Source: Pantoea sp. GD03673 (GTDB taxonomy: Bacteria > Pseudomonadota > Gammaproteobacteria > Enterobacterales > Enterobacteriaceae). From it: a DNA stretch of 64,000 bases. Position 1 is the stretch's first letter. The number at the start of each line of letters is the position of its first letter. Location: assembly GCF_029844725.1 (NCBI RefSeq), contig NZ_JAOCKJ010000005.1:186001-250000 (forward strand). The letters run 5' to 3'. The notes under the pieces are model-generated. The model did not search any database. It worked only from the letters and a program-made list of their open reading frames with translations, and had not been told where the DNA came from. The translations under genes and the position numbers were made by a program. This document shows positions 30,432 through 41,358 of this stretch, one piece after another.

Positions 30432-33125
30432 ATGACAGATGTAACCGTAAAATCGCTGGCCGCAGAAATTCAGACTCCGGTCGATCGCCTGGTACAGCAA
30501 TTTGCTGATGCGGGGATCCCTAAGTCTGAAAACGACGCGGTAACCCAGCAAGAGAAAGAAACCTTACTATCTCATCTGAACCGCGAACACGGTCAGGTCG
30601 GTTCAGCTAAGCTGACGCTGCAGCGTAAAACGCGCAGCACCTTGAATATTCCAGGCACCGGGGGTAAAAGTAAGTCGGTGCAAATTGAAGTCCGCAAAAA
30701 GCGTACCTATGTGAAGGGTGATGCAGAGGCTGAGCAAGCTCAGGCAGAAGCTGAAGCCGAGGCGCAGCGTGAAGCGGAAGAGCAGGCGCAACGCGAGGCT
30801 GAAGAAAAAGCCCGTCGCGAAGCTGAACAGAAAGCGCAACGTGAAGCCGAAGATAAAGCCAGGCGCGAAGCCGCTGATAAGGCCAAGCGTGCAGCAGCGG
30901 AAAATGACAAAGTGACAAATCAACCTACCGACGAAGTGACCAGGGCTGCGCAATCAGACAAAGCCCGTCGCGAAGCTGAAGCTGCCGAACTGAAGCGTAA
31001 AGCTGAAGAAGAAGCCCGCCGTAAGCTGGAAGAGGCTGCCCGCCTCGTAGCCGAAGAAGCCCGCCGTCTGGCTGAAGAGAAATCAGCTGAGTGGGAAAAA
31101 CCGGAAGAAGAGGATAAAGGCGACTATCACGTCACCACTTCGACCCATGCCCGTCAGGCAGAAGACGAAAACGACCGTCAGGTTGAAGCAGGCCGTGCGC
31201 GTGCGCGTACGACGGCTAAAGCTGCGCGTCCGGCGAAAAAAGGCAATAAACATTCTGAAGCCAAAACTGACCGTGAAGAAGCGCGTGCGCAGGTTCGTGG
31301 CGGTAAAGGCGGTAAGCATCGCAAACCTAGCGCACTGCAGCAGGGCTTCAACAAGCCAGCGCAGGCCGTTAACCGCGATGTTGTGATTGGCGAAACCATC
31401 ACCGTAGCCGAACTGGCGAACAAAATGGCGGTGAAAGGTTCTCTGGTCATTAAAGCGATGATGAAGATGGGCGCAATGGCGACTATCAACCAGGTCATCG
31501 ATCAGGAAACTGCACAACTCGTTGCCGAAGAGATGGGCCACAAAGTGACCCTGCGTCGTGAGAACGAGCTGGAAGAAGCGGTAATGGACGATCGTGATAC
31601 CGATGCGGCACAGGAGTCTCGTGCGCCGGTTGTCACCATCATGGGTCACGTCGACCACGGTAAAACGTCTCTGCTGGACTATATCCGTTCCACTAAAATC
31701 GCCTCTGGCGAAGCGGGCGGGATTACACAGCACATCGGTGCTTACCACGTTGAAACCGACAACGGTATGGTGACCTTCCTGGATACCCCGGGCCACGCCG
31801 CGTTTACCGCGATGCGTGCTCGTGGTGCGCAGGCGACCGATATCGTTATCCTGGTCGTGGCAGCAGACGATGGCGTGATGCCGCAGACTATCGAAGCTAT
31901 TCAGCACGCCAAAGCCGCGAAAGTGCCGGTTGTGGTTGCAGTGAACAAGTGCGATAAGCCAGAAGCGGATCCGGATCGTGTTAAAAACGAACTGACTCAG
32001 TACGGTATCATTCCGGAAGAGTGGGGCGGCGAAAACATGTTCGTGAATGTCTCTGCGAAAGCGGGTACCGGCATTGATGACCTGTTGAATGCAATCCTGC
32101 TGCAAGCGGAAGTTCTGGAACTGACCGCTATCCGTGAAGGTATGGCGAGCGGCGTGGTCATCGAATCCTTCCTGGACAAAGGTCGTGGTCCGGTTGCGAC
32201 CGTGCTGGTACGTGAAGGTACGCTGAACAAAGGCGATATCGTCCTTTGTGGTTTCGAATATGGCCGTGTTCGTGCAATGCGTGACGAACTGGGTCGCGAA
32301 GTCCTGGAAGCGGGTCCTTCTATCCCGGTTGAGATCCTGGGTCTGTCCGGTGTCCCTGCTGCGGGTGATGAAGCGACTGTGGTCCGTGACGAGAAGAAAG
32401 CACGTGAAGTTGCGCTCTATCGTCAGGGCAAATTCCGCGAAGTTAAACTGGCTCGCCAGCAGAAATCTAAGCTTGAGAACATGTTTGCTAACATGACCGA
32501 AGGCGAAGTTTCTGAACTGAACATCGTTCTGAAAGCTGACGTTCAGGGTTCTGTGGAAGCAATCTCTGATTCCCTGCAGAAACTCTCCACCGACGAAGTG
32601 AAGGTGAAGATTGTCGGTTCAGGCGTGGGCGGGATTACCGAAACCGATGCGACCCTGGCTGCGGCCTCTAACGCTATCCTCCTTGGCTTCAACGTTCGTG
32701 CCGATGCCTCTGCGCGTCGCGTCATTGACTCAGAAAGCCTGGATCTGCGCTACTACTCCGTCATCTATAACCTGATTGACGAAGTGAAAGCCGCGATGAG
32801 CGGTATGCTGGCACCAGAGTACAAACAGCAGATCATTGGTCTGGCTGCGGTCCGCGACGTGTTCAAATCACCGAAGTTTGGCGCCATTGCCGGTTGTATG
32901 GTGACCGAAGGTAACATCAAACGTCACAATCCAATCCGCGTCCTGCGTGACAACGTGGTGATTTATGAAGGCGAGCTGGAATCTCTGCGTCGCTTCAAAG
33001 ATGACGTCAACGAAGTGCGTAACGGCATGGAGTGTGGTATCGGCGTGAAGAACTACAACGACGTTCGCGTTGGCGATATGATCGAAGTGTTTGAAATCAT
33101 CGAAATTAAACGCACCATCGAGTAA
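30432..33125 (+). CDS. infB: Translation initiation factor IF-2
   Basis: GTPase that delivers initiator tRNA to the 30S subunit and promotes subunit joining. The 897-residue product starts with a small IF2-N domain (about 1-50). A long Ala/Glu/Arg/Lys helix follows (about 95-225), built of near-repeats of the kind [15 protein letters not shown] second IF2-N domain lies near 320-370, then the G domain with [15 protein letters not shown] and NKCD, and domains II-IV. GGAAGGAA precedes ATG 30432. Shorter forms from internal starts, as in E. coli, cannot be judged here. Confidence 0.97.
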   Translation: MTDVTVKSLAAEIQTPVDRLVQQFADAGIPKSENDAVTQQEKETLLSHLNREHGQVGSAKLTLQRKTRSTLNIPGTGGKSKSVQIEVRKKRTYVKGDAEAEQAQAEAEAEAQREAEEQAQREAEEKARREAEQKAQREAEDKARREAADKAKRAAAENDKVTNQPTDEVTRAAQSDKARREAEAAELKRKAEEEARRKLEEAARLVAEEARRLAEEKSAEWEKPEEEDKGDYHVTTSTHARQAEDENDRQVEAGRARARTTAKAARPAKKGNKHSEAKTDREEARAQVRGGKGGKHRKPSALQQGFNKPAQAVNRDVVIGETITVAELANKMAVKGSLVIKAMMKMGAMATINQVIDQETAQLVAEEMGHKVTLRRENELEEAVMDDRDTDAAQESRAPVVTIMGHVDHGKTSLLDYIRSTKIASGEAGGITQHIGAYHVETDNGMVTFLDTPGHAAFTAMRARGAQATDIVILVVAADDGVMPQTIEAIQHAKAAKVPVVVAVNKCDKPEADPDRVKNELTQYGIIPEEWGGENMFVNVSAKAGTGIDDLLNAILLQAEVLELTAIREGMASGVVIESFLDKGRGPVATVLVREGTLNKGDIVLCGFEYGRVRAMRDELGREVLEAGPSIPVEILGLSGVPAAGDEATVVRDEKKAREVALYRQGKFREVKLARQQKSKLENMFANMTEGEVSELNIVLKADVQGSVEAISDSLQKLSTDEVKVKIVGSGVGGITETDATLAAASNAILLGFNVRADASARRVIDSESLDLRYYSVIYNLIDEVKAAMSGMLAPEYKQQIIGLAAVRDVFKSPKFGAIAGCMVTEGNIKRHNPIRVLRDNVVIYEGELESLRRFKDDVNEVRNGMECGIGVKNYNDVRVGDMIEVFEIIEIKRTIE

Positions 33126-33149
33126 TAGACTGCTGATGTGTTGCAATTT

Positions 33150-33168
33150 GGGAGGCCTCTGGCCTCCC
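33150..33168 (+). other. Intercistronic hairpin between infB and rbfA
   Basis: An 8-bp perfect stem (GGGAGGCC / GGCCTCCC) with loop TCT and no T-tract. It ends 22 bp before rbfA and is more likely an RNA processing or stability element than a terminator. Confidence 0.5.
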
Positions 33169-33190
33169 GAATTATTTGGGAGAAATAATG

Positions 33191-33598
33191 ATGGCGAAAG
33201 AATTTGGTCGCCCGCAGCGCGTGTCACAAGAGCTGCAAAAAGAGATAGCGATGATCCTGCAGCGTGAGATCAAAGATCCCCGTCTTGGCATGATGGTCAC
33301 CGTATCGGGTGTTGAAGTGTCACGCGATCTCGCTTACGCAAAAGTGTTCGTGACGTTCCTCAACGACAAAGATGAAGATGCGATTAAGAACGGCCTGAAA
33401 GCGCTGAAAGAAGCCTCAGGTTACATCCGCATTCTGCTCGGTAAAGCGATGCGTCTGCGTATCGTGCCTGAGCTGACGTTCTTCTACGACAACTCGTTAG
33501 TGGAAGGGATGCGCATGTCCAATCTCGTCACCAGCGTTGTGAAAAATGATGCTGAGCGCCGTGGTCCGGAGACCACTGGCGATGACGAGGAGGCGTAA
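33191..33598 (+). CDS. rbfA: Ribosome-binding factor A
   Basis: Cold-shock-associated 30S maturation factor that acts on the 5' region of 16S rRNA. The 135-residue KH-like protein begins [20 protein letters not shown] and contains [31 protein letters not shown]. Two tandem ATGs occur (33188 and 33191); the second fits GGGAGA spacing and the family start. Its TAA overlaps the truB ATG by one base (TAATG). Confidence 0.95.
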   Translation: MAKEFGRPQRVSQELQKEIAMILQREIKDPRLGMMVTVSGVEVSRDLAYAKVFVTFLNDKDEDAIKNGLKALKEASGYIRILLGKAMRLRIVPELTFFYDNSLVEGMRMSNLVTSVVKNDAERRGPETTGDDEEA

Positions 33599-34542
33599 TG
33601 AGTCGTCCGCGTCGTCGCGGTCGCGACGTCCATGGCGTGTTGTTGCTGGATAAGCCACAAGGCGTCTCGTCGAATGATGTTCTGCAGAAAGTGAAGCGTA
33701 TCTTCAACGCTAATCGCGCAGGACATACCGGCGCGCTTGATCCACTGGCCACCGGCATGTTGCCGATCTGCCTGGGTGAAGCAACCAAGTTTTCGCAGTA
33801 TCTGCTCGATTCCGACAAGCGCTACCGTGTGATTGCCCGACTGGGCGAGCGCACTGACACGTCAGACGCCGATGGCAACATCGTGCAGACGCGTCCGGTC
33901 AGCTTCAGTCAGGCCGATCTGGATAACGCCCTGGAGAGTTTCCGTGGCGACACGCTGCAGGTGCCCTCCATGTTTTCGGCGCTGAAGCATCAGGGGCGTC
34001 CGCTGTATGAATATGCGCGTCAGGGCATTGTGATTGAGCGTGAACCCCGCCCGATTACGGTCTATGAACTGCAGTTTATTCGCTGGCAGGATAATGAGCT
34101 GGAGCTGGAAATCCACTGCTCCAAGGGCACCTATATCCGTACCATCATCGATGACCTGGGCGAAAAGCTGGGATGCGGTGCGCATGTAACCATGCTGCGT
34201 CGTGTGCAGGTTGCCCGTTATCCGTATGAGCGGATGGTGACGCTGGAACAGCTCAATAGCCTGCTGACGGAAGCCACTGAAGCGGGTATCCCACTGGAAA
34301 CGCAGCTCGATCCGCTGTTGTTGCCGATGGACAGTCCCGCCTCTGACTTCCCTGAAGTGAATATCCCGCCTGCGGTAGCTAATTTCTTCCGCCTGGGACA
34401 GCCGGTGCAGGCCAGTAACGCACCTGCGCAGGGACTGGTCAGAGTATCGGAAGGTGACGCGCGTAAATTTATCGGTATGGCAGAAATCGCCGATGATGGC
34501 CGCCTTGCGCCACGGCGTTTAGTGGTCGAGTATCAGGATTGA
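33598..34542 (+). CDS. truB: tRNA pseudouridine-55 synthase TruB
   Basis: Isomerises U55 in the T loop of tRNAs. The 314-residue product has the catalytic motif [15 protein letters not shown] with Asp48, then YELQFIRW and SKGTYIRTI, and a C-terminal PUA-like domain (about 250-314). It is coupled to rbfA by a one-base stop/start overlap. The rpsO promoter follows. Confidence 0.97.
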   Translation: MSRPRRRGRDVHGVLLLDKPQGVSSNDVLQKVKRIFNANRAGHTGALDPLATGMLPICLGEATKFSQYLLDSDKRYRVIARLGERTDTSDADGNIVQTRPVSFSQADLDNALESFRGDTLQVPSMFSALKHQGRPLYEYARQGIVIEREPRPITVYELQFIRWQDNELELEIHCSKGTYIRTIIDDLGEKLGCGAHVTMLRRVQVARYPYERMVTLEQLNSLLTEATEAGIPLETQLDPLLLPMDSPASDFPEVNIPPAVANFFRLGQPVQASNAPAQGLVRVSEGDARKFIGMAEIADDGRLAPRRLVVEYQD

Positions 34543-34573
34543 GCCGGGCGTTCACTTTTCGCTGATGGGGCAT

Positions 34574-34602
34574 TTGCGTTGCTATCGGGCGCAGAGTAGA
34601 AT
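34574..34602 (+). promoter_or_regulatory. rpsO sigma-70 promoter
   Basis: TTGCGT (34574-34579), a 17-bp spacer and TAGAAT (34597-34602) lie about 70 bp before rpsO. Confidence 0.7.
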
Positions 34603-34616
34603 AGCGCGGCTTTAAA

Positions 34617-34683
34617 GCGGGATGCTGAATTAGAGATCGGCACCCATACATTCATTTATTACTGGAGTTTATTATGTCTCTAA
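34617..34683 (+). promoter_or_regulatory. S15-binding translational operator in rpsO leader
   Basis: TTAGAGA (34630-34636) is perfectly complementary to TCTCTAA (34677-34683) that starts one base after the rpsO ATG. This pairing forms the pseudoknot that S15 stabilises in E. coli to trap the ribosome on its own mRNA. GGGATGCTGAATTAGAGAT nearby also resembles the E. coli leader. Confidence 0.75.
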
Positions 34684-34943
34684 GCGTAGAAGCTAAAGCA
34701 GAGATCGTTGCTAAATATGGTCGTGGTGCAAACGACAGCGGTTCAACTGAAGTTCAGGTTGCCCTGCTGACCGCGCAGATTACCCATCTGCAGGGTCACT
34801 TCTCTGAGCACAAAAAAGACCACCACAGCCGCCGCGGTCTGCTGCGCATGGTATCTCAGCGTCGTAAGCTGCTGGACTACCTGAAGCGTAAAGACGTTGC
34901 ACGCTACAGCAGCCTGATCGAAAGTCTCGGTCTGCGTCGCTAA
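34674..34943 (+). CDS. rpsO: 30S ribosomal protein S15
   Basis: Primary binding protein of the 16S rRNA central domain that nucleates S6, S18, S11 and S21 addition. The 89-residue product contains the family block [40 protein letters not shown] and [13 protein letters not shown] precedes ATG 34674. It has its own promoter, an autoregulatory leader and a downstream terminator, then pnp. Confidence 0.97.
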   Translation: MSLSVEAKAEIVAKYGRGANDSGSTEVQVALLTAQITHLQGHFSEHKKDHHSRRGLLRMVSQRRKLLDYLKRKDVARYSSLIESLGLRR

Positions 34944-35253
34944 GTCTGAAGAATCTGATCGTCGGGGCATTATGCGGGCATTTGCACTGTGTGCAGCTAA
35001 CGATCAGATTTGTGCGAGTTTCGTGAAGAGGGGGCCTTTATGGCCCCTTTTTTCGAGCAATCGGCAGCAATCCGGGCCAAACTGATGTATTGTTGCTTAG
35101 TGTGATCTTTAGTTTGCAGAATTTCGCGCGGCTAATGAGAGGCTTTACCGCAGGGGCGGTCGAGGGTTGTCATTAGTCGCGAGGATGCAACTGAAGGTTG
35201 GTAATCAATGGCGGGCTACAGATAGCCCTGCCCCGAAGTTAAGGACTTTGATT
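34944..35253 (+). other. rpsO-pnp intergenic region and pnp leader
   Basis: This 310-bp gap holds the rpsO terminator (35031-35053) and then about 200 bp of pnp leader. GC-rich segments around 35145-35235 can fold, for example GGGCTACAGATAGCCC at 35213-35228. In E. coli RNase III cuts this leader and PNPase then represses itself, and a small RNA, SraG, maps to this gap. I see no coding frame and no clear SraG terminator here. Confidence 0.55.
35031..35053 (+). terminator. rpsO terminator
   Basis: GGGGCC-TTTAT-GGCCCC followed by six T, 88 bp after the rpsO stop. This is the counterpart of the E. coli rpsO t1 terminator, through which some transcripts read into pnp. Confidence 0.88.
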
Positions 35254-37389
35254 TTGCTGAATCCGATCGTACGCAAATTCCAATATGGTCAACATACCGT
35301 CACGCTGGAAACCGGCATGATGGCTCGCCAGGCGACAGCCGCTGTCATGGTGAGCATGGACGATACCGCAGTGTTCGTCACTGTCGTAGGTCAGAAAAAA
35401 TCTAAACCTGGTCAGGACTTCTTCCCGCTGACCGTAAACTATCAGGAGCGTACCTACGCTGCTGGTCGTATCCCAGGCAGCTTCTTCCGTCGTGAAGGCC
35501 GTCCAAGCGAAGGCGAAACGCTGATTGCGCGTCTGATTGACCGCCCGATTCGTCCGCTGTTCCCGGAAGGTTTTGTTAACGAAGTTCAGGTTATTGCAAC
35601 CGTGGTTTCTGTTAACCCACAGGTTCACCCGGACATCGTTGCGATGATCGGTGCCTCTGCGGCACTGTCTCTTTCAGGTCTGCCTTTCAATGGCCCAATT
35701 GGTTCTGCACGCGTTGGCTACATCAACGATCAATATGTCCTGAACCCAACCGCAGATGAGCTGAAACAGTCTCGTCTGGATCTGGTGGTTGCCGGTACGC
35801 AGAATGCCGTGCTGATGGTTGAATCTGAAGCTGAGATCCTGTCAGAAGAGCAGATGTTGGGTGCGGTGGTCTTTGGTCACGACCAGCAGCAGATCGTTAT
35901 CGAAAACATCAATGCGCTGGTTGCTGAAGCCGGCAAACCACGCTGGGACTGGCAGCCAGAAGCGGCTAACACCCCGCTGATTTCCCGCGTTGCTGCCCTG
36001 GCAGAATCGCGCATCAGCGATGCTTACCGCATCACTGACAAGCAGGAGCGTTACACGCAGGTTGGCGTCATCAAAGACGAAACCATTGCTGCACTGCTGG
36101 CTGAAGATGAAACCCTGGACAGCGCTGAAATTGGCGATATCGTTCACAGCCTTGAGAAGAACGTCGTTCGTACCCGCATCCTGAATGGCGAGCCACGCAT
36201 CGATGGTCGTGAAAAAGATATGATCCGCGGTCTGGACGTTCGTACTGGCGTGCTGCCACGTACGCACGGTTCATCACTGTTCACCCGTGGTGAGACGCAG
36301 GCACTGGTAACGGCAACGCTGGGTACCACCCGCGATGCGCAGAACCTGGATGAGCTGATGGGCGAACGTACCGACAGCTTCCTGTTCCATTACAACTTCC
36401 CTCCCTACTCTGTCGGCGAAACCGGCATGGTTGGTTCGCCGAAGCGTCGTGAGATCGGTCACGGTCGTCTGGCGAAGCGCGGCGTGTTAGCGGTAATGCC
36501 TAAAGCGGAAGATTTCCCTTACACCGTTCGCGTGGTGTCTGAAATCACCGAATCTAACGGCTCTTCTTCAATGGCCTCTGTCTGCGGTGCCTCACTGGCG
36601 CTGATGGATGCTGGTGTGCCAATCAAAGCCGCCGTTGCGGGTATCGCAATGGGTCTGGTGAAAGAAGATGAGAAGTTTGTGGTTCTGTCTGACATCCTGG
36701 GCGATGAAGATCACCTGGGCGACATGGACTTCAAAGTAGCCGGTAGCCGTGAAGGTATCACCGCGCTGCAGATGGACATCAAAATCGAAGGCATCACGCG
36801 TGAAATCATGCAGGAAGCGCTGAACCAGGCCAAGGGTGCGCGTCTGCACATTCTGGGCGTGATGGAACAGGCTATCAGCACTCCGCGTACCGAGATTTCT
36901 GAATTTGCACCACGTATTTACACCATCAAGATCAGCTCTGACAAGATCAAAGATGTGATCGGTAAAGGCGGCTCAGTGATTCGTGCGCTGACCGAAGAGA
37001 CGGGCACAACCATCGAAATCGAAGATGACGGCACCGTGAAAATCGCTGCGACCGATGGTCTGAAAGCGAAAGAAGCGATTCGTCGTATCGAAGAGATCAC
37101 GGCAGAGATCGAAGTGGGCCGCATTTACAGTGGTAAAGTGACCCGCATCGTTGACTTCGGTGCCTTCGTTGCCATCGGCGGCGGTAAAGAAGGTCTGGTT
37201 CACATTTCACAAATCGCTGATAAGCGCGTTGAGAAAGTGACTGACTACCTGCAGATGGGTCAGGAAGTACCGGTTAAGGTGATGGAAGTTGATCGCCAGG
37301 GCCGCGTACGTCTGAGCATCAAAGAAGCGACAGAATCTAAGCCGCAGACTGAAGAAGCTGCAGCGGTGAGCACGCCTGACGCTGAATAA
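35254..37389 (+). CDS. pnp: Polynucleotide phosphorylase
   Basis: 3'-5' phosphorolytic exoribonuclease and degradosome subunit. The 711-residue product has two RNase PH-like domains: the first begins [19 protein letters not shown]; the second, about 310-550, includes [19 protein letters not shown] and [22 protein letters not shown] domain (about 550-615, [16 protein letters not shown]) and an S1 domain (about 620-695, [13 protein letters not shown]) follow. The start is TTG 35254 (MLNPIVRKF), as in E. coli; an upstream frame to 35167 lies in the leader. A long structured leader suggests the usual RNase III/PNPase autoregulation. Confidence 0.97.
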   Translation: MLNPIVRKFQYGQHTVTLETGMMARQATAAVMVSMDDTAVFVTVVGQKKSKPGQDFFPLTVNYQERTYAAGRIPGSFFRREGRPSEGETLIARLIDRPIRPLFPEGFVNEVQVIATVVSVNPQVHPDIVAMIGASAALSLSGLPFNGPIGSARVGYINDQYVLNPTADELKQSRLDLVVAGTQNAVLMVESEAEILSEEQMLGAVVFGHDQQQIVIENINALVAEAGKPRWDWQPEAANTPLISRVAALAESRISDAYRITDKQERYTQVGVIKDETIAALLAEDETLDSAEIGDIVHSLEKNVVRTRILNGEPRIDGREKDMIRGLDVRTGVLPRTHGSSLFTRGETQALVTATLGTTRDAQNLDELMGERTDSFLFHYNFPPYSVGETGMVGSPKRREIGHGRLAKRGVLAVMPKAEDFPYTVRVVSEITESNGSSSMASVCGASLALMDAGVPIKAAVAGIAMGLVKEDEKFVVLSDILGDEDHLGDMDFKVAGSREGITALQMDIKIEGITREIMQEALNQAKGARLHILGVMEQAISTPRTEISEFAPRIYTIKISSDKIKDVIGKGGSVIRALTEETGTTIEIEDDGTVKIAATDGLKAKEAIRRIEEITAEIEVGRIYSGKVTRIVDFGAFVAIGGGKEGLVHISQIADKRVEKVTDYLQMGQEVPVKVMEVDRQGRVRLSIKEATESKPQTEEAAAVSTPDAE

Positions 37390-37403
37390 GTCGTTGCTGA
37401 TTT

Positions 37404-37434
37404 GCCCCTCTTTGCCTGGCAGAGAGGGGCGTTT
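37404..37434 (+). terminator. pnp terminator
   Basis: A perfect 8-bp stem (GCCCCTCT / AGAGGGGC) with an 11-nt loop is followed by GTTTGT. The T-run is weak, so partial read-through into nlpI is likely. Confidence 0.7.
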
Positions 37435-37518
37435 GTATCATCGCGAGGGCGGGAATCCTTGTGCACAGCAGGCGGATGACAGGATGGTTATCCCAATGTT
37501 TGTATTCGGGAGTGGGAA

Positions 37519-38403
37519 ATGAAGCCTTTTCTGCGCTGGTGTTTTGTTGCGACAGCTTTGACGCTGGCAGGATGCAGCAACTCCAATTGGCGTAAGAACG
37601 AAGTTCTTGCAGTGCCTTTACAGCCCACACTGCAGCAGGAAGTGATACTGGCGCGCATGGAACAAATTCTTGCCAGTCGCGCTCTCACCGATGATGAACG
37701 CGCACAGCTGTTATATGAGCGCGGAGTGTTGTATGATAGTTTAGGTCTGCGGGCATTAGCGCGGAACGATTTTTCGCAAGCGCTGTCTATAAGACCAGAT
37801 ATGCCCGAGGTGTTTAACTACTTAGGCATATATTTAACGCAGGCGGGCAACTTTGATGCCGCCTATGAAGCGTTTGATTCTGTACTTGAGCTTGATCCAA
37901 CTTACAACTATGCGCATTTAAACCGTGGTATCGCCCTCTATTACGGCGGTCGATACAAGTTAGCGCAAGATGATCTGCTGGCGTTTTATCAAGACGATCC
38001 TAACGATCCTTTCCGCAGCCTGTGGCTCTATCTCGTTGAACGTGAGATGGACGTCGACAAGGCAAAAGTTGCGCTTCAACAGCGCCACGACAAAGCGGTC
38101 AGAGACCAATGGGGATGGAATATTGTCGAGTTCTACCTTGGAGATATCAACGAGAAAACGTTGATGGAAAGTCTCAAGGCGGACGCAACGGATAACACCT
38201 CGCTCGCTGAACATCTCAGTGAAACCAACTTCTATTTAGGTAAGTACTACCTAAGTCTGGGGGAGAAGGACGACGCGAAAGCGTTGTTCAAACTGGCGGT
38301 GGCCAACAACGTCAACAACTTTGTTGAACACCGATACGCATTGTTGGAACTGGCGCAACTCGGCCAGGCACAAGACGATTTATCAGAATCTGACCAGCAA
38401 TAG
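37519..38403 (+). CDS. nlpI: Lipoprotein NlpI, TPR adaptor for murein hydrolases
   Basis: Outer-membrane lipoprotein that scaffolds peptidoglycan endopeptidases and acts with the protease Prc. The 294-residue precursor has a signal peptide ending in lipobox LAGC with Cys19 and Ser at +2, which favours outer-membrane sorting. Tetratricopeptide repeats span about 60-160 and 230-285 ([41 protein letters not shown]). It lies between pnp and deaD as in E. coli. Confidence 0.96.
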   Translation: MKPFLRWCFVATALTLAGCSNSNWRKNEVLAVPLQPTLQQEVILARMEQILASRALTDDERAQLLYERGVLYDSLGLRALARNDFSQALSIRPDMPEVFNYLGIYLTQAGNFDAAYEAFDSVLELDPTYNYAHLNRGIALYYGGRYKLAQDDLLAFYQDDPNDPFRSLWLYLVEREMDVDKAKVALQQRHDKAVRDQWGWNIVEFYLGDINEKTLMESLKADATDNTSLAEHLSETNFYLGKYYLSLGEKDDAKALFKLAVANNVNNFVEHRYALLELAQLGQAQDDLSESDQQ

Positions 38404-38508
38404 CTGACGAACTTATTTTGCCTGTAAAACCTGTTAAGTCATCATCTTAAGGGATGAGGGCTTTTCTGTTCGTCAAAACTTCTAATTTGAGCCGGTTCAC
38501 ACTTTTTG

Positions 38509-38565
38509 ATGAAAATGACTGAAAGTTTTCACGACGAGTTATGTAGACTGGCCGCCGAAATCTAA
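38509..38565 (+). CDS. yrbN: Small protein YrbN (short form)
   Basis: An 18-residue [21 protein letters not shown], lies directly before deaD. From memory the E. coli small protein YrbN (26 residues, shown to be made) begins [16 protein letters not shown] and overlaps the deaD start. Sixteen residues are thus shared save one (Ser for Asn). Here the frame stops at TAA 38563-38565, eight codons earlier, leaving 16 bp to deaD. The function is unknown; its position suggests a leader or coupling role for cold-shock helicase expression. A start at the second ATG (38515) is also possible. Confidence 0.75.
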   Translation: MKMTESFHDELCRLAAEI

Positions 38566-38581
38566 GAGGCACGTGTACTAC

Positions 38582-40486
38582 ATGACTGATATTCAAACCA
38601 CTTTTGCTGACCTTGGCCTGAACGCCGACATCCTTGAATCACTGAATGGCATGGGCTACGTAAAGCCATCCCCAATCCAGGCTGAGTGTATTCCTCACCT
38701 GCTGGCGGGCCGTGACGTATTAGGTATGGCGCAGACCGGGAGTGGTAAAACTGCGGCATTCTCTCTGCCGCTGTTAAACAACATTGACCCGACTGTTAAA
38801 GCACCACAGATTCTGGTGCTGGCACCTACCCGCGAACTGGCGGTACAGGTTGCTGAAGCAGTAACTGAATTCTCTAAACACATGCGCGGCCTGAACGTGG
38901 TTGCCCTGTACGGCGGCCAGCGCTATGACGTGCAGCTGCGTGCACTGCGTCAGGGACCACAGGTTGTTGTGGGTACCCCTGGTCGTCTGCTTGACCATCT
39001 GAAACGCGGCACGTTAGACCTTTCTAACCTGCGCGGCCTGGTGCTGGACGAAGCCGACGAAATGCTGCGTATGGGCTTCATCGAAGATGTTGAAACCATC
39101 ATGGCGCAGATTCCAGCCGGTCATCAGACGGCGCTGTTCTCTGCCACCATGCCGGAAGCGATTCGTCGTATTACTAAACGCTTCATGAAAGATCCACAGG
39201 AAGTGCGTATTCAGTCAAGCATGACGACGCGCCCTGACATCAGCCAGAGCTACTGGACCGCTTACGGTCGTAAAACAGACGCACTGGTTCGCTTCCTGGA
39301 AGCAGAAGACTTTGATGCTGCCATCATCTTCGTGCGTACTAAAAACGCAACGCTGGAAGTGGCAGAAGCGCTGGAGCGCAGTGGCTACAACAGCGCTGCA
39401 CTGAACGGTGATATGAACCAGGCACTGCGTGAGCAGACGCTGGAGCGCCTGAAAGATGGTCGTCTGGACATCCTGATTGCAACCGACGTTGCGGCCCGTG
39501 GTCTGGACGTTGAGCGTATCAGCCTGGTTGTAAACTACGACATCCCGATGGATGCAGAATCTTACGTTCACCGTATCGGCCGTACCGGTCGTGCAGGTCG
39601 TGCTGGCCGTGCGCTGCTGTTCGTTGAGAACCGCGAGCGTCGTCTGCTGCGCAATATCGAACGTACAATGAAGCTGACCATCCCTGAAGTCGAACTGCCT
39701 AACGCAGAACTGCTGGGTGAGCGTCGTCTGGCCAAGTTTGCCGCGAAAGTTCAGCAGCAGCTGGAAAGCAGCGATCTGGATCAGTACCGCGCTCTGCTGA
39801 CGAAAATGCAGCCTGAAGATGAGCTGGATCTGGAAACGCTGGCAGCCGCACTGCTGAAGATGGCACAGGGCGAACGTCCTCTGATTCTGCCACCAGAAGC
39901 GCCGCGTCCGGCACGTCGCGAATACCGCGATCGTGATGACCGTGATGGCCGTCGTGACAGCCGTGAAGCGCGTGGTGACTCTCGTGGTCAACGTGAAAGC
40001 CGTGATGGCGATCGTCCACGTCGTGAACGTCGTGACGTTGGCGAAATGCAGCTGTACCGCATTGAAGTTGGCCGTGATGATGGTGTTGAAGTTCGTCACA
40101 TCGTTGGCGCTATCGCTAACGAAGGCGACATCAGCAGCCGTTACATCGGTAACATCAAGCTGTTCGGTAACCACTCGACTATCGAGCTGCCGAAAGGCAT
40201 GCCAGGCGATGTGCTGCAGCACTTCACCCGTACGCGTATTCTGAACAAACCTATGAATATGCAGCTGCTGGGTGATGCACAGCCAAACGAAGGTCGTGGT
40301 GACCGTCGTCCGGCCGGTGGTGATCGTCGCAATGGTCCAGGCGCTGGCAACCGTGAAGGTGGTCGTCGCTTCTCTTCAGAGCGCCGTGAAGGTGGTCGTG
40401 AAGGCGGTCGCAGCTTCAACCGTGAAGGCGGTCGTGGTCCACGTCGTGAAGAGGGCGCTGCCGCTCCACGTCGTCGTGATGCATAA
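38582..40486 (+). CDS. deaD: Cold-shock DEAD-box RNA helicase DeaD/CsdA
   Basis: RNA helicase for ribosome assembly and mRNA turnover in the cold. The 634-residue product has Q-motif [12 protein letters not shown], motif [13 protein letters not shown] box [16 protein letters not shown] and [11 protein letters not shown]. The DbpA-like RNA-binding domain (about 485-560) follows. The Arg/Gly-rich tail has REGGR-type repeats and an [16 protein letters not shown] stretch. ATG 38582 is chosen over an upstream GTG because the preceding bases are better explained as yrbN. E. coli carries mtr next; here an SDR gene follows. Confidence 0.97.
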   Translation: MTDIQTTFADLGLNADILESLNGMGYVKPSPIQAECIPHLLAGRDVLGMAQTGSGKTAAFSLPLLNNIDPTVKAPQILVLAPTRELAVQVAEAVTEFSKHMRGLNVVALYGGQRYDVQLRALRQGPQVVVGTPGRLLDHLKRGTLDLSNLRGLVLDEADEMLRMGFIEDVETIMAQIPAGHQTALFSATMPEAIRRITKRFMKDPQEVRIQSSMTTRPDISQSYWTAYGRKTDALVRFLEAEDFDAAIIFVRTKNATLEVAEALERSGYNSAALNGDMNQALREQTLERLKDGRLDILIATDVAARGLDVERISLVVNYDIPMDAESYVHRIGRTGRAGRAGRALLFVENRERRLLRNIERTMKLTIPEVELPNAELLGERRLAKFAAKVQQQLESSDLDQYRALLTKMQPEDELDLETLAAALLKMAQGERPLILPPEAPRPARREYRDRDDRDGRRDSREARGDSRGQRESRDGDRPRRERRDVGEMQLYRIEVGRDDGVEVRHIVGAIANEGDISSRYIGNIKLFGNHSTIELPKGMPGDVLQHFTRTRILNKPMNMQLLGDAQPNEGRGDRRPAGGDRRNGPGAGNREGGRRFSSERREGGREGGRSFNREGGRGPRREEGAAAPRRRDA

Positions 40487-40505
40487 CGACTTCGCGTCGT
40501 AACGA

Positions 40506-40534
40506 AAAGGGAAGCCACTGGCTTCCCTTTTTTT
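40506..40534 (+). terminator. deaD terminator
   Basis: AAGGGAAGCC-ACT-GGCTTCCCTT forms a 10-bp stem followed by T residues; it also faces the convergent SDR gene. Confidence 0.88.
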
Positions 40535-40541
40535 ATGGCCG

Positions 40542-41288
40542 TCAGGCACCGCCACTGATCATGACGCGCTCCCCGCTGACGTAAGCGGACTCCTCCGATG
40601 CCAGAAACAGCGCAACCTGCGCCACATCCTCCGGAAGACCAAAACGCCCCAGCGGTGTGGCAGCCAGCAGTTGCGCCTTGAGCTGCGGACTCATCCTCTT
40701 CGCAGCCAGTAATCCCTCGGTCAGGATCATGCCGGGAGCCAGGGCATTAACCCGGATATTTATTGGGCCCAGTTCGCGTGCCAGTCCCTGAGTCAGCGTA
40801 TCCACCGCGCCTTTCGTTGCTGCCCAGAGGACGGAACCCGGCGTGCTGTTTTTGCTGTTCAGGGCGCTGAGGTTGATGATACTGCCGCCGTGCGCGGGGA
40901 AGTGACGAATGGCCTGCTGACAGACCAGCAGCGTGCCGAGCAGGTTAACGTTAATCTGCTGCTGCATCTCCTCCAGCGTGAGCGCCGCAAACTCGCCGTG
41001 ATGAAAGCTGCCCGCATTATTCACCACAATGTCGGGAGCACCGAAACAGTCCACAGTGGTTGTGAACAGCCGCTCCACATCCCGCAGAAGAGAGATGTCT
41101 GCCTGTACCGCCACGGCTTCACTGCCCAGGGTGGCGATATCACTGACCACGTCAGCCGCTCCCACCTCATCCTGGTGGTAATTAACCACGACCCGTGCGC
41201 CCGCTGCGGCAAACGCGATGGCAATCGCCGCACCAATCCCTTTTGAGGCCCCTGTCACCAGGGCGATTTTGTTCTGCAGTGCTTTCAT
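40542..41288 (-). CDS. SDR-family oxidoreductase lacking catalytic Tyr
   Basis: A 248-residue short-chain dehydrogenase with NAD(P)-binding TGASKGIG (12-19), Asp64 and NNAG (90-93), and the C-terminal SGERVMISGGA typical of 3-oxoacyl-ACP-reductase-like classical SDRs. The active-site motif YxxxK reads WAATK: Trp155 replaces Tyr and Lys159 is kept. The substrate is unknown. It faces deaD convergently and is divergent from an AraC-type regulator, which may control it. The pair occupies the mtr position of E. coli, so I infer a lineage-specific insertion. Confidence 0.85.
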   Translation of the reverse strand: MKALQNKIALVTGASKGIGAAIAIAFAAAGARVVVNYHQDEVGAADVVSDIATLGSEAVAVQADISLLRDVERLFTTTVDCFGAPDIVVNNAGSFHHGEFAALTLEEMQQQINVNLLGTLLVCQQAIRHFPAHGGSIINLSALNSKNSTPGSVLWAATKGAVDTLTQGLARELGPINIRVNALAPGMILTEGLLAAKRMSPQLKAQLLAATPLGRFGLPEDVAQVALFLASEESAYVSGERVMISGGA

Positions 41289-41358
41289 TATGTCATTCTC
41301 CGCCGTAATGATTGCGTCGAAAGACTATGCGCGCAGGTGACGAAAAGCGGGTAGCGCA

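Noticed and set aside
30720..31110. Repetitive coding DNA in infB considered as a tandem repeat or foreign insertion
   Set aside because: The Ala/Glu/Arg/Lys near-repeats are normal for the IF-2 linker in enteric bacteria.
31083..32105. A 340-codon open frame antisense to infB
   Set aside because: Composition reflects infB on the other strand; no domain or ribosome-binding site fits.
38573..38581. GTG 38573 and in-frame codons upstream as the deaD start
   Set aside because: The upstream reading is out of frame with yrbN, and its conserved look is explained by yrbN coding. No good ribosome-binding site serves the GTG better than ATG 38582.
39215..40222. A 335-codon open frame antisense to deaD
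   Set aside because: Very rich in Thr and Phe, as expected for the complement of DeaD helicase codons; no homology recognised.
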